NCBI RefSeq assembly: GCF_000829395.1
Contig: NZ_AP014680.1
Coordinates: forward strand, 744,001 to 808,000
Length of the DNA stretch: 64,000 bases
Origin: Paucilactobacillus hokkaidonensis JCM 18461
GTDB lineage: Bacteria; Bacillota; Bacilli; Lactobacillales; Lactobacillaceae
Direction: 5' to 3'
Part shown: piece by piece, positions 54,038 to 64,000 of the stretch
Layout of the letters: each line of letters begins with the position of its first letter
Position numbering within the stretch: position 1 is the stretch's first letter
Made by a program: the position numbers and the translations under genes
The notes under the pieces: model-generated
The model's database searches: none
The model's input: the letters and a program-made list of their open reading frames with translations, nothing else
What the model was told of the DNA's origin: nothing

Positions 54038-56713
54038 ATGAAATTTAACACGGAAAGTAAAACCCATTTTAAATTGTATAAAAGTGGCAAGCTTTGGTTA
54101 GTATCAGGGATTAGTACCGCGATGATGTTTGGTGCTAGTGTTTTGATGAATGATCAGCAAGTTCAAGCTGATGTAGCGCAGCAAACTTCCACTATCACTA
54201 TGGACAATGCAGCTGATAGTACACCAGCTGCTAACACAATTCACACCCCGGTCACAAGTGCGTCGTCTGCACATTCAACAACAGCGATTCCCGAAAGTGA
54301 TGGCACGATAACCAGTACGTCTGCAGGTAGTGCAGCGATTGCAACAACACCGGTTTCCGATACAACAGTTGATTCACAAGTAGCTGTACCAACATCAAGC
54401 AGTGTTACTTCTGCTGAAGAAGCAACAACCGCTGCGCTTGTTCAACCGACAAGTAGTCGAGCAGCTGTAACAGAAACGATTGATTCATGGATGCCCGATA
54501 AAAACTTGCAACTGGCTGTGTTAAAGAATTTAACGACCAAGGATAACGTCTATAACAAAGTTCAGATTCTGCCAACCGGTTCAACAGTCAATGACATTAC
54601 TAAGGAGGCATTATCCCAGTTAATCTCGTTGAGTGGTGATTCGTATAACATTGCAAGTATTGAAGGATTACAATATGCTACAAGTTTAATTCGAATTTAT
54701 TTAGTTCCTAATCTGGATGTCGGACATAATCGCGGCTTGATTACAGATATTTCACCGCTGACTAATCTGACGAATCTCAAAGAAGTCACGATGTTTAGCA
54801 ACCAAATTAATGATATAACAGCTCTTGCAAACAAGCCTACCTTGACCTCTGTGTCACTGGCTTACAATCAAATTACAGATATTTCACCACTGGAAACGGC
54901 AGGGATTAGTAATAGTACTAGTGGTAATTCAGTTGCATTCCAGGCAGTTAGTTTACCAGGAGTTTGGCTTAATCCCAATACTGATAGTTTTTCGTCATCA
55001 TCATTTATCTATAATTTATTAGGTGAGAATGTATCGGTTACACCGTATTATGCGGATGGATCTGGGGCTTACCAATATGCGATGTATTATAAGAGTACTG
55101 CTACTGGTACGAATATCAGTGGTCAAAATATTTCATGGACGAACTTTACTCAGAATTTACTCACCAATGCGAATGGTGTTAAATATGGGTATATGACGTA
55201 TTACTGGACGGACCCATTTTTAAACAATGCTGGTTATCCATATTTTGGCTGGATCATCCAACCATTTTATATTAACGATACGATTGGAAACGTGACGATT
55301 AATTATGTTTTAAATGAAACGGGCGCAACAATTCATCAGCCGTCTAATATTACGGGTTCACTGGCAACACAGTACCAAGTTGATCAGGATAGTACGGTTC
55401 AGCAGGCATACCAGCAACTAATTGATCAGGGTTACTATTTATATCGTACTAGTGGTGCCACTACAGGAACGTTTATCGAGCAGGCACAATCAGCGACACT
55501 GTACTTTTCTAAGACACTACCAACTTATGAGTTTAATGTGCATTATCAAACAAAAACAGGACGCACAATTATTCCAGATCAAACTTATGCGGGGAAAATG
55601 GATATTACTTGGACGGTGGATACAACACCACCAGCTGGTTATCGGTACCTATACGCGAAAGATGCAACAGGAAACATAATTACCGACTTAACTGGAAAAT
55701 ACAGTGCTACAGTTGGCGATATTACGCTGGTGTTCGCCTTAATTGAAGGGACAACGCCGACTTATGAACCAAGTACATTGCATGTTAATTTCGTGGATCA
55801 GAATGATAATGAAATTAAAGCCGGAAATATCCAAAATGGTTATGTAGGTAATGGATATGACGTGACAGCCCCAGAAATTTCAGGGTATAGATTGACATTC
55901 CAAGCAAACTATCAAGGACAACTAACTGCAACGGATCAAACGGTTACTTTTACGTATGAATTAATTGAAGGGGAGACCCCGACTTATGAACCAAGCACAT
56001 TGAACGTTAAATATGTTGATCAAAATGGTAACCCGATTAAAACCGAAATGGTTCTTAATGGTCACGCCGGCAACGGGTATAAAGTCGATGCTGCTAGTAT
56101 TGATGGCTATCGGTTGATTTCACAGTCAAATTACACTGGAGCATTAGTGGCGGGTAGTCAGACGGTTTCATTTGTCTATGAATTGATTGAGGGTGTAGTA
56201 CCTGAGTCTAAGCCAACAACAATTAACATTGAGTTCGTGGACGAACAGGGAAATAAAATCCAAGCAGATATTAATAAAAATGGTTTTGTGGGTAATGGGT
56301 ATTTAATTAATGCCCCAGAAATTACTGGTTATCATTATCTTAGACTTGGAACTGGTTCGGCAGCACTACAAGGACAACTGATAGATGGCGAGACGCGGAT
56401 AATTTTAGTGTATGCCAAGGATACTGATCCGGTGGAGCCAACCACACCAATTGAACCAACTATACCAACGCCAACTAATCCAGAAGCACCGACAGCAGAA
56501 ACACCTGTTTTAATGCCGGTCAATTCGACATCTGGTAGTGATGAATTACAAAAAGCTATAGTAGTTACTGCTGGACAAAACAATGATCAGGAAAAATTAC
56601 CACAAACTGATGAACGAGCGGGACAAACTGAAGCTTTGATTGGTTTGGGGATGTTAAGTCTTTGGTCTGGTTTGTTTGGATTGAAAAAACGCAAGAAAAA
56701 TAGTACACATTAA
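54038..56713 (+). CDS. LPxTG surface protein with leucine-rich and MucBP-type repeats
   Basis: An 891-aa cell-wall-anchored adhesin. The N-terminus has a KxYKxGKxW signal (HFKLYKSGKLWLVSG) with cleavage near VQADVA; a Ser/Thr/Ala-rich stretch follows (about 45-145). Residues about 155-300 carry internalin-like leucine-rich repeats (ITDISPLTNLTNLKEV, LAYNQITDISPL). From about 425 there are five MucBP-type modules, three of them closely alike (FVDQNDNEI/YVDQNGNPI/FVDEQGNKI). A Pro/Thr stalk leads to the sortase signal LPQTDE, a hydrophobic helix and KKRKK. GGAGGAGGCC precedes ATG 54038. Likely mucus or host-glycan binding. Confidence 0.92.
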   Translation: MKFNTESKTHFKLYKSGKLWLVSGISTAMMFGASVLMNDQQVQADVAQQTSTITMDNAADSTPAANTIHTPVTSASSAHSTTAIPESDGTITSTSAGSAAIATTPVSDTTVDSQVAVPTSSSVTSAEEATTAALVQPTSSRAAVTETIDSWMPDKNLQLAVLKNLTTKDNVYNKVQILPTGSTVNDITKEALSQLISLSGDSYNIASIEGLQYATSLIRIYLVPNLDVGHNRGLITDISPLTNLTNLKEVTMFSNQINDITALANKPTLTSVSLAYNQITDISPLETAGISNSTSGNSVAFQAVSLPGVWLNPNTDSFSSSSFIYNLLGENVSVTPYYADGSGAYQYAMYYKSTATGTNISGQNISWTNFTQNLLTNANGVKYGYMTYYWTDPFLNNAGYPYFGWIIQPFYINDTIGNVTINYVLNETGATIHQPSNITGSLATQYQVDQDSTVQQAYQQLIDQGYYLYRTSGATTGTFIEQAQSATLYFSKTLPTYEFNVHYQTKTGRTIIPDQTYAGKMDITWTVDTTPPAGYRYLYAKDATGNIITDLTGKYSATVGDITLVFALIEGTTPTYEPSTLHVNFVDQNDNEIKAGNIQNGYVGNGYDVTAPEISGYRLTFQANYQGQLTATDQTVTFTYELIEGETPTYEPSTLNVKYVDQNGNPIKTEMVLNGHAGNGYKVDAASIDGYRLISQSNYTGALVAGSQTVSFVYELIEGVVPESKPTTINIEFVDEQGNKIQADINKNGFVGNGYLINAPEITGYHYLRLGTGSAALQGQLIDGETRIILVYAKDTDPVEPTTPIEPTIPTPTNPEAPTAETPVLMPVNSTSGSDELQKAIVVTAGQNNDQEKLPQTDERAGQTEALIGLGMLSLWSGLFGLKKRKKNSTH

Positions 56714-56729
56714 AGACATTCAAACATTG

Positions 56730-56764
56730 GCTTCATCACTGATATAAGTGTTGGAGCTTTTTTA
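56730..56764 (+). terminator. Terminator of the LPxTG gene
   Basis: GCTTCATCACT and AGTGTTGGAGC pair with a few G-T pairs, followed by a T-run. The stretch 56765-57012 is AT-rich with no gene recognised. Confidence 0.65.
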
Positions 56765-57012
56765 TTATAGTTATCTAAAGGTTGAAAGTTAATTATTACT
56801 AATAAGATGACATTTTTATGGTTTCAACTTAAATATGTAAAATTAATTTTGCTTATATAAAAAATGCAATTAAATTGTAATAATAATTTTTACATTTACT
56901 ATTTACAACGTTTAATATCTATTATAGACTTATTAAGTCGTTCAAATAAGTAGCACGTAGTTTTAAAAAGTAAGTCTAACTATATAGATATGTAAGAAAA
57001 GAGGAGCTACAG

Positions 57013-57492
57013 TTGATAGATTTAACGGGGAAAAGGTTTGGCAGATTAACTGCAATTAGGCCGGCCAAAAAAAGAATCGCTAATGGAAATGTTTGTTGGG
57101 AATGTGAATGTAGTTGTGGTAACCATACAGTTGTTGATGGATATTTACTGAGAACGGGTGGCACAAGAAGTTGTGGCTGTTTACGAACAGAGATTGCTTC
57201 TGCGGCAGCAAAGGCGAACCCAGTATTCATGGCAAATAGTGGCAATATCAATAATCTGAAAACTTATAGTGGCGTTTTTAAAACCTCCGTTGTCAAAAGT
57301 AAAAAAAATCAAAGTGGGGTAATTGGTGTTTCTTACGATAAAAAGGAAGATTTATGGTTCTCACGGTTGATGGTTAAAGGAGACTACGTTCTTTTAAAGG
57401 GATTCAAGGAATTTGAAGAAGCCGTGGCAGCACGTAAACAAGCTGAGCGAAAATATTTGTTTAGACAAGATAATACTGAAATCTCAGTATAG
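57013..57492 (+). CDS. AP2-domain DNA-binding protein with a zinc-finger-like N-terminus
   Basis: A 159-aa protein. The N-terminal half (DLTGKRFGRLTAI, then CECSCGN and RSCGCL) has four cysteines in a likely zinc site; the C-terminal half (about 95-150; SGVIGVSYDKKEDLWFSRL...KEFEEAVAARKQAE) matches the AP2 DNA-binding domain. Such proteins are usually encoded by phages and homing endonuclease genes, so this is probably a mobile-element relic, though no phage genes adjoin it. TTG start with AGAGGAGC upstream. Confidence 0.75.
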   Translation: MIDLTGKRFGRLTAIRPAKKRIANGNVCWECECSCGNHTVVDGYLLRTGGTRSCGCLRTEIASAAAKANPVFMANSGNINNLKTYSGVFKTSVVKSKKNQSGVIGVSYDKKEDLWFSRLMVKGDYVLLKGFKEFEEAVAARKQAERKYLFRQDNTEISV

Positions 57493-57512
57493 ATACTGAT
57501 TGAATAAGCGAG

Positions 57513-57557
57513 AGCATCAATTGTTGGTTTAAAAGCCAGCCGTTGATGCTTTTTTTA
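57513..57557 (+). terminator. Terminator of the AP2-domain gene
   Basis: AGCATCAA and TTGATGCT form the outer stem with an inner GGTT/AGCC pairing, followed by seven T residues. The remaining gap to 57858 is AT-rich and holds only the promoter below. Confidence 0.8.
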
Positions 57558-57754
57558 TATAATGATTGCAAGAATATCAATACAATTAAATATTAATTTC
57601 AAATATGTGGTCAAAAAGATATTATGTTTTAATTATGTATTTTTGATTATCGATTGATAACATTACTAACACTGATAAACCAAGCTTTCAATAAAATGTG
57701 AATTTTTTTTGAATTTTAAATGACGTAATTGTTAAAGAAATGTTAAAGATTCTG

Positions 57755-57783
57755 TTATCATTCGATTAAAATGATGCTACAAT
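57755..57783 (+). promoter_or_regulatory. Probable promoter of the giant adhesin gene
   Basis: TTATCA (57755-57760), a 17-bp spacer and TACAAT (57778-57783), about 75 bp ahead of the start codon. Confidence 0.5.
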
Positions 57784-57857
57784 GAGTTTGTATAGTTGTC
57801 GGCCATATTAGTTAACCATGTTGTAAATTAAGCTGATACATAAATGGAGGGGTTAGA

Positions 57858-59783
57858 ATGACAGATCATCGAAAGCAAAGTAAATATTTGAAGTTGTTAC
57901 GGGATACGGGTCAATTGACGGAACATTTTAAGATGTATAAGTCAGGTAAGAACTGGCTGTTTGCAGGCATCTCGCTGCTGACATTCGGAGCAGGACTCGC
58001 AATTAATCAATCGGTTGTTAAGGCGGACGATGCTAAAGTTGCCGACAGTTCAAGTGACACGACCGTTGTTAATAGTAGCGCTGGATCGAATTCGGATTCA
58101 ACAGTAACGCTGAAGTCGGCATCAAGCACAACAAGTGACGCATCAAGTTCTAATGATACAGTAGCAAGTGATGTTTCGAACAAAGATAGCGAAGGTAGTT
58201 CTAGTTCCGAAAGTAACGCAACTAGTGGTTCAAATAGTACCGCATCAGCTGCTTCTGCTGATACAACTAATTCAAATGCAACATCAGTAACAACTGATGC
58301 TACTAATTCTAGTTCAGCTGCATCCTCGAATAACACAGCTGATCAGGATGCAACGAGTTCGGATACTAGTTCTGATGTAACCAAGCTAGCAACATTACAA
58401 ACTGAGTTACCAGCTGGAACGGTTATTTCGACGCAAAGTGATGGCACAACTGTTATTGAATTACCTGTGAATGCTGATATTGATCTGGCAAAGCAAATGG
58501 TTGATGCGACTAATTTGGTTAATGCTGTGACGGTGACTGCTAGAGCTGATACGTCTACAGGCCCGTTAACATATACAGGTGGTTTAACTAGTGGAACTGT
58601 TTACAATGGTGTTACTCAGGGTATGGCAACTGCCGTTACGATGGGTGATTTTGAATGGATTACGGCCGTTGGAACAGGAATGTTAAACGGTAAAGCGACT
58701 AGTTTAGCAGATATTGATAATTATTTTGAGAGTTTATATAATGCCAATAAGGGGAATTATCGGTTATTTGGAGCACTAAGATCCTCTGCAAATGCCAGTG
58801 CAGCAGACGAAGCAACTGAGGCAAATGCTGCTTCTTTTATGTATTACTACTTTTTAGGCTCGGATAATAGTTATGTCAGTGGATTAATAAAATATTTGAA
58901 CAGTCTGAACACGACTCAGTTAGCTAGTTTAGCACAAACTGTCTATGAAAATAATGATATAGATATTAGTAAGCTTATCACTCAACAAGGTACGTTTGTT
59001 CTGGAGACATTTTATGGTGCAGGAACTTCGTCACCTGTTAGCATTCAGGGTGGTGATCTTCAAATTTCAACATCAGAAAATGGTAGCTATTACTGGAAAA
59101 TTCCGTTTAGTGGTTCTGAAAATATTAGTGATTTTGAAAACTTTGTTAACTCGATTGTTTCACTTTACATTGCTGCTATGGTTCCAGGTGCAGAAACCTA
59201 TGTTATAGAGACTGTGTTACCTGCTATAGATACAGTTTCAGATACAACTGCATTAACTGATTATACCAATTTGGATTCAATTATTGGACAGATTGGTGAT
59301 CGGGCATACCAAACAGCGAAGAGTTTACTAACGATTGATGGCAGTTTTGATTTGACTAGTCTTGTTCCACATATTGGAACTTTATATGATGATGCAACTA
59401 TTCTAAGCATGTTTGACTCCGGATCAGGAGGATTTTTAGGACGATTTGTTGGTGCCATTGATCGAGTAAGTACAACTGATGGAAAAGCACTAAGCTATAA
59501 TGCGGATACATTATCTGGAAATGCTATTGGATTTAACAATTTTTCATTGTTTAATAGTTTGTATGTTGCATATGCTGAAGTACTTGTTAAGGTTCTGTAT
59601 GGAACTGCCATGTTGGGAAAATTTGAAGCTATTCAGGCAATGTATAACGATAAGGATGCTTTTATTAACTATATGAGTGGCAGGGCAAGTGCGGATGTTA
59701 ATATTACAGATTTTGAAAAAAATGTTTTAGGAATCACAACAACTAACACACTGTCAACAGACACTCAGACACTCAGACACTAG
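57858..59783 (+). CDS. Giant adhesin, N-terminal part (frame broken by an 8-bp repeat)
   Basis: Encodes 641 residues before an early stop. It has a KxYKxGKxW signal (HFKMYKSGKNWLFAG) with cleavage near VVKADD, a Ser/Thr/Asn-rich stretch (about 55-175) and then a large unfamiliar region (about 176-630; for example ETFYGAGTSSPVSIQGGDL) that is probably an adhesin head domain. GGAGGGG precedes ATG 57858. The frame ends TDTQTLRH and stop because of three tandem CAGACACT units; removing one unit joins it to the open frame downstream. As sequenced, the product would be secreted but lack repeats and wall anchor. Confidence 0.85.
   Translation: MTDHRKQSKYLKLLRDTGQLTEHFKMYKSGKNWLFAGISLLTFGAGLAINQSVVKADDAKVADSSSDTTVVNSSAGSNSDSTVTLKSASSTTSDASSSNDTVASDVSNKDSEGSSSSESNATSGSNSTASAASADTTNSNATSVTTDATNSSSAASSNNTADQDATSSDTSSDVTKLATLQTELPAGTVISTQSDGTTVIELPVNADIDLAKQMVDATNLVNAVTVTARADTSTGPLTYTGGLTSGTVYNGVTQGMATAVTMGDFEWITAVGTGMLNGKATSLADIDNYFESLYNANKGNYRLFGALRSSANASAADEATEANAASFMYYYFLGSDNSYVSGLIKYLNSLNTTQLASLAQTVYENNDIDISKLITQQGTFVLETFYGAGTSSPVSIQGGDLQISTSENGSYYWKIPFSGSENISDFENFVNSIVSLYIAAMVPGAETYVIETVLPAIDTVSDTTALTDYTNLDSIIGQIGDRAYQTAKSLLTIDGSFDLTSLVPHIGTLYDDATILSMFDSGSGGFLGRFVGAIDRVSTTDGKALSYNADTLSGNAIGFNNFSLFNSLYVAYAEVLVKVLYGTAMLGKFEAIQAMYNDKDAFINYMSGRASADVNITDFEKNVLGITTTNTLSTDTQTLRH
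59758..59781 (+). repeat. Slippage tract: CAGACACT x3
   Basis: Three perfect tandem 8-bp units at 59758, 59766 and 59774. With two units (or five) the reading frame continues as TLSTDTQTLVYQQGVWD into the downstream open frame; with three it meets TAG at 59781-59783. This is the form expected of a phase-variable contingency locus. Confidence 0.85.
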
Positions 59784-62700
59784 TTTATCAGCAGGGTGTT
59801 TGGGATGTTTATAATTATATTTATCCATTTTATGAAGCGGGTCTTGAGGATCAGGCAAGCGGAACGAAAATTACGAACACAGGTGATGATTCATACTTAA
59901 ATGCAGTTTGGAAACGTGCTAGTGAAGATGCTGTTACTGGTGATGGGATTATAAAGAATAGTGCTGGTAACGCGGCTGTTGTTGATTTGACCACTGATGA
60001 TGCAGGCTCTGCTGATTTGAACCCTCATGAGGTTGCAACCACTTCAAGTGCACAAACGACTGCCTATTTAGTATCATTTTATAACAGCGCTGCGAACTCA
60101 ACAGATCCGACCCAAGTTGTCTACAATGTGCAACCAGTTAGTCGGATAGTTATTAAAGATACAGTGGGCAATGTTGTCAATGTGGTTGATAAGATTATCG
60201 CACCCTTATCGGCTAATATTCAAGGAAAGCCTGGCGAAATTGCTGATGCTTCAACTTTGCCGACTGTAGAGGGTTATACAACACCCACTCAAGCGACATT
60301 AAACGCAGATAATATTGTTATTCCTGAAAACGGGGGTACATTGAATGTGCCATACGCTTCTATAGATCAAACTGCAGGAACTGAAAATATTGCATTTATA
60401 AATGCACCATCAACGGCAACATATAATTATAGTATTACTGACACGAACGGAACAGTTTATGGTACAGGTACAAATGTGTCTGCTGCTGATATTACAATGG
60501 ATATTGATATTGGACAAACTTTAACTATTTCAGCTGCTTCTAATGATAAGGACTATGTTGTTATTGGTGATGAAAATACTACTGGATCATATGATAAGGG
60601 TACTGCAACATATACAGTAACTTATGAGCAAAGTGGTGGTACGCTCACATTTACGTTCGAAAAAGCAGATGAAATTGTTCATAATAATGGTGATGACAGT
60701 AATCCAGTTAGTGAAGTTACAGTTACACGGACTATTAATTACACAGGCGCTGGGGCACAAAATCCAGACTCCGTAGTGGAAAATGTAGTTTACAAAGCCG
60801 TTACCAACAAGACAACTGGTGAAACTTCATGGACACCACAAGGTGTTTACGATGCGGTCAAGACACCAACTTTAACCGGCTTTACAGCTGATAAGAGTGA
60901 AGTAGCAACTGGCCATCCAAGCGCTGTATTATTAGCAATGGGAACACAGCCAAAAGATACGACTGAAACGGTAACGTACACACCAACGGATGAAATCGAC
61001 CATAATAATGGTGATGACAGTAATCCAGTTAGTGAAGTTACAGTTACACGGACTATTAATTACACGGGCGCTGGGGCACAAAATCCAGACTCCGTAGTGG
61101 AAAATGTAGTCTACAAAGCCGTTACCAACAAGACAACTGGTGAAACTTCATGGACACCACAAGGTGTTTACGATGCGGTCAAGACACCAACACTAACCGG
61201 TTTTACAGCTGATAAGAGTGAAATAGCAACTGGCCATCCAAGCGCTGTATTATTAGCAATGGGAACACAGCCAAAAGATACGACTGAAACGGTAACGTAC
61301 ACACCAACGGATGAAATCGACCATAATAATGGTGATGACAGTAATCCAGTTAGTGAAGTTACAGTTACACGGACTATTAATTACACGGGCGCTGGGGCAC
61401 AAAATCCAGACTCCGTAGTGGAAAATGTAGTCTACAAAGCCGTTACCAACAAGACAACTGGTGAAACTTCATGGACACCACAAGGTGTTTACGATGCGGT
61501 CAAGACACCAACACTAACCGGCTTTACAGCTGATAAGAGTGAAGTAGCAACTGGCCATCCAAGCGCTGTATTATTAGCAATGGGAACACAGCCAAAAGAT
61601 ACGACTGAAACGGTAACGTACACACCAACGGATGAAATCGACCATAATAATGGTGATGACAGTAATCCAGTTAGTGAAGTTACAGTTACACGGACTATTA
61701 ATTACACGGGCGCTGGGGCACAAAATCCAGACTCCGTAGTGGAAAATGTAGTCTACAAAGCCGTTACCAACAAGACAACTGGTGAAACTTCATGGACACC
61801 ACAAGGTGTTTACGATGCGGTCAAGACACCAACACTAACCGGTTTTACAGCTGATAAGAGTGAAGTAGCAACTGGCCATCCAAGCGCTGTATTATTAGCA
61901 ATGGGAACACAGCCAAAAGATACGACTGAAACGGTAACGTACACACCAACGGATGAAATCGACCATAATAATGGTGATGACAGTAATCCAGTTAGTGAAG
62001 TTACAGTTACACGGACTATTAATTACACGGGCGCTGGGGCACAAAATCCAGACTCCGTAGTGGAAAATGTAGTCTACAAAGCCGTTACCAACAAGACAAC
62101 TGGTGAAACTTCATGGACACCACAAGGTGTTTACGATGCGGTCAAGACACCAACTTTAACCGGCTTTACAGCTGATAAGAGTGAAGTAGCAACTGGCCAT
62201 CCAAGCGCTGTATTATTAGCAATGGGAACACAGCCAAAAGATACGACTGAAACGGTAACGTACACACCAACGGATGAAATCGACCATAATAATGGTGATG
62301 ACAGTAATCCAGTTAGTGAAGTTACAGTTACACGGACTATTAATTACACAGGCGCTGGGGCACAAAATCCAGACTCCGTAGTGGAAAATGTAGTCTACAA
62401 AGCCGTTACCAACAAGACAACTGGTGAAACTTCATGGACACCACAAGGTGTTTACGATGCGGTCAAGACACCAACACTAACCGGCTTTACAGCTGATAAG
62501 AGTGAAGTAGCAACTGGCCATCCAAGCGCTGTATTATTAGCAATGGGAACACAGCCAAAAGATACGACTGAAACGGTAACGTACACACCAACGGATGAAA
62601 TCGACCATAATAATGGTGATGACAGTAATCCAGTTAGTGAAGTTACAGTTACACGGACTATTAATTACACAGGCGCTGGGGCACAAAATCCAGACTCCGT

Positions 62701-64000
62701 AGTGGAAAATGTAGTCTACAAAGCCGTTACCAACAAGACAACTGGTGAAACTTCATGGACACCACAAGGTGTTTACGATGCGGTCAAGACACCAACACTA
62801 ACCGGCTTTACAGCTGATAAGAGTGAAGTAGCAACTGGCCATCCAAGCGCTGTATTATTAGCAATGGGAACACAGCCAAAAGATACGACTGAAACGGTAA
62901 CGTACACACCAACGGATGAAATCGACCATAATAATGGTGATGACAGTAATCCAGTTAGTGAAGTTACAGTTACACGGACGATCTATTACGACGGTGCTGG
63001 TATTCAGACACCAACTGACATCGTTCAAAGTGTTACCTATAAGGCCGTTACAAATGTAACAACTGGAGAGACAGCATGGACACCGCAAGGAAGCTATGGT
63101 ACGGTGACTAGCCCTAAAGTCCTTGGTTATACACCTAGCCAGGTAATGGTTGCATCAGAAAATCCTGAAGCAGTTATTTTGCCACAAGGTGAAAATCCTA
63201 AGGATAGTATTGTCAGAGTTACGTATACCCAAGATGAAACGATCACTGTTGATCCTGGTAATCCAAAGAATCCAACTGATCCAATCGATCCGAATAAGCC
63301 AGATGGGCCTAAGTATCCAGATGGTGTCGGTGAAAATGATTTGAACAAGACTATTAGTCGAACAATAACTTATGATGGTGCTGGCGATCAAACACCTGAA
63401 GATGTCACTCAGACAGCGGTTTATGGTAGAACGGCTATTGTTGATGCCAAGACTGGTGAATTCTTAAGTTATGGTGACTGGACATTGGCAACTAGCGATG
63501 ATGGTGATGCCACTGATGATGGTTTTACTGGCGTTACTAGTCCTAAGATTCTTGGATACAGTGCAGACAAGAGTGCTTCGGCTATTACATTGACTGACAG
63601 TGAAGTTTCAAACTTCAAGGCTGGCTCAGATGACGTAGCAGTGACATACACGCTTGATGATACTGTTGAAGTCACTACACCAACTGATCCAACACAGCCA
63701 GTTGATCCTGGCAATCCAACTGGTCCGAAGATGCCTGTAATTACTGCTGAAGATTTGAATCAGACTGTCAGTCGGACAATCACTTATCAGATTAACAGTA
63801 GCGATGATCCTAATACTTCGGCAGCACCAGCAACCGTTACTCAGACTACTAACTACAAACGTTCAGCGATCGTTGACAAGGTAACTGGTGAGGTACTCCG
63901 ATATACTGATTGGGTTGTTGATGGAACCAACGAGTTGGTCGAAGTTGATAGTCCTAAGCTTGAAAACTATGTAGCAGATCCAACGAGTGTTGCGAAAGTT
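59780..64000 (+). CDS. Giant adhesin, C-terminal continuation (3' end outside window)
   Basis: An uninterrupted frame of about 1,400 codons starting out of phase with the preceding gene part and running off the window. It begins LVYQQGVWDVYNYIYPFYEAG, continues through a beta-rich region (to about 60670), then seven 107-residue modules with Mub-B2/MucBP-like features (RTINYTGAGAQNPDS, KAVTNKTTGETSWTPQG, TGFTADKSEV, ETVTYTPTDEID), then at least three diverged modules (from about 62979) separated by Pro-rich linkers (DPGNPKNPTDPIDP). No start codon suits it, so it must be read with the upstream part. The expected LPxTG anchor lies beyond 64000. Confidence 0.85.
60680..62926 (+). repeat. Seven near-identical 321-bp tandem repeats
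   Basis: Units begin at 60680, 61001, 61322, 61643, 61964, 62285 and 62606 (marker CATAATAATGGTGATGAC); an eighth begins at 62927 but diverges after about 50 bp. Each is 107 codons. Differences are a few scattered bases (for example GAAATAGCA against GAAGTAGCA, ACAGGC against ACGGGC), so copies are being homogenised or were recently amplified. Confidence 0.95.

Noticed and set aside
60680-62926. Regular repeats as a possible CRISPR array
   Set aside because: Units are 321 bp, coding, in frame and without unique spacers; they are protein repeats.
63127-63714. Several minus-strand frames near the window end
   Set aside because: They are antisense to the long adhesin frame, in repetitive Pro/Thr-coding sequence, and lack ribosome-binding sites.

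Overview
The window looks like a chromosomal segment of a member of the Lactobacillaceae (low-GC Gram-positive, probably a plant- or gut-associated lactobacillus; I cannot fix the species). Reasons: a Met-type T-box ahead of metE-like genes, a plantaricin-like bacteriocin locus, KxYKxGKxW/LPxTG surface proteins with MucBP-type repeats, a LysM aggregation-promoting-factor protein, and Firmicute-type GalT, PerR, HrcA/CIRCE and CcpA/cre sites. No rRNA, tRNA, CRISPR array or intact insertion sequence was recognised.

Layout. 1-9 kb: 3' part of sufB; a guanine deaminase/purine permease operon behind a candidate PurR box pair; a LysM cell-wall protein; an acyl-CoA thioesterase; an AAA/DUF4143 ATPase; an amino-acid permease. 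9.1-13.9 kb: Met T-box leader with a short MetE-type methyltransferase, a second frameshifted copy, and an aminotransferase. 13.9-27.1 kb: the bacteriocin region, with two class IIb (two-peptide) bacteriocin pairs, a double-glycine pheromone, an HPK10 kinase and LytTR regulator, a C39-peptidase ABC exporter with its HlyD-like partner, several small membrane immunity candidates, a CPBP-family membrane protein and a MacAB-like ABC module. Five LytTR-type direct-repeat promoters (all with exactly 21-bp phasing) tie this region into one quorum-sensing regulon. 27.1-30.1 kb: enolase-superfamily epimerase, a small unknown gene, a PemK/MazF-like toxin-antitoxin pair, a GNAT. 30.3-43.3 kb: sugar metabolism, namely transketolase, hexuronate/ketodeoxygluconate genes (uxuA, kduD-like, kdgA with GntR and IclR regulators) and a divergent galactose locus (GPH symporter against galK-galT-galR). 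43.4-53.9 kb: housekeeping and stress genes (AKR, 2-hydroxyacid dehydrogenase, MagIII-like glycosylase, CIRCE-controlled hsp20, VanZ-like protein, amino-acid permease, AdhP, DyP peroxidase, PerR, DHA2 exporter). 54-64 kb: an LRR/MucBP LPxTG protein, an AP2-domain protein, and a giant adhesin that runs off the end of the window, carries seven near-identical 321-bp repeats, and is split by an 8-bp x3 slippage tract.

How the parts work together. The pheromone-kinase-regulator trio should sense cell density and switch on both bacteriocin operons, the exporter and an orphan immunity-like gene through the shared direct repeats. The hexuronate genes share a palindromic site resembling ACTAATATATTAGT. 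The galactose genes share TTTAGTAAAA-type operators and a cre. A dispersed family of about a dozen long imperfect palindromes (outer arms AGAGTG...CACGTTT, inner arms different in each copy) sits at or just past stop codons throughout the window and is the most unusual non-coding signal here.
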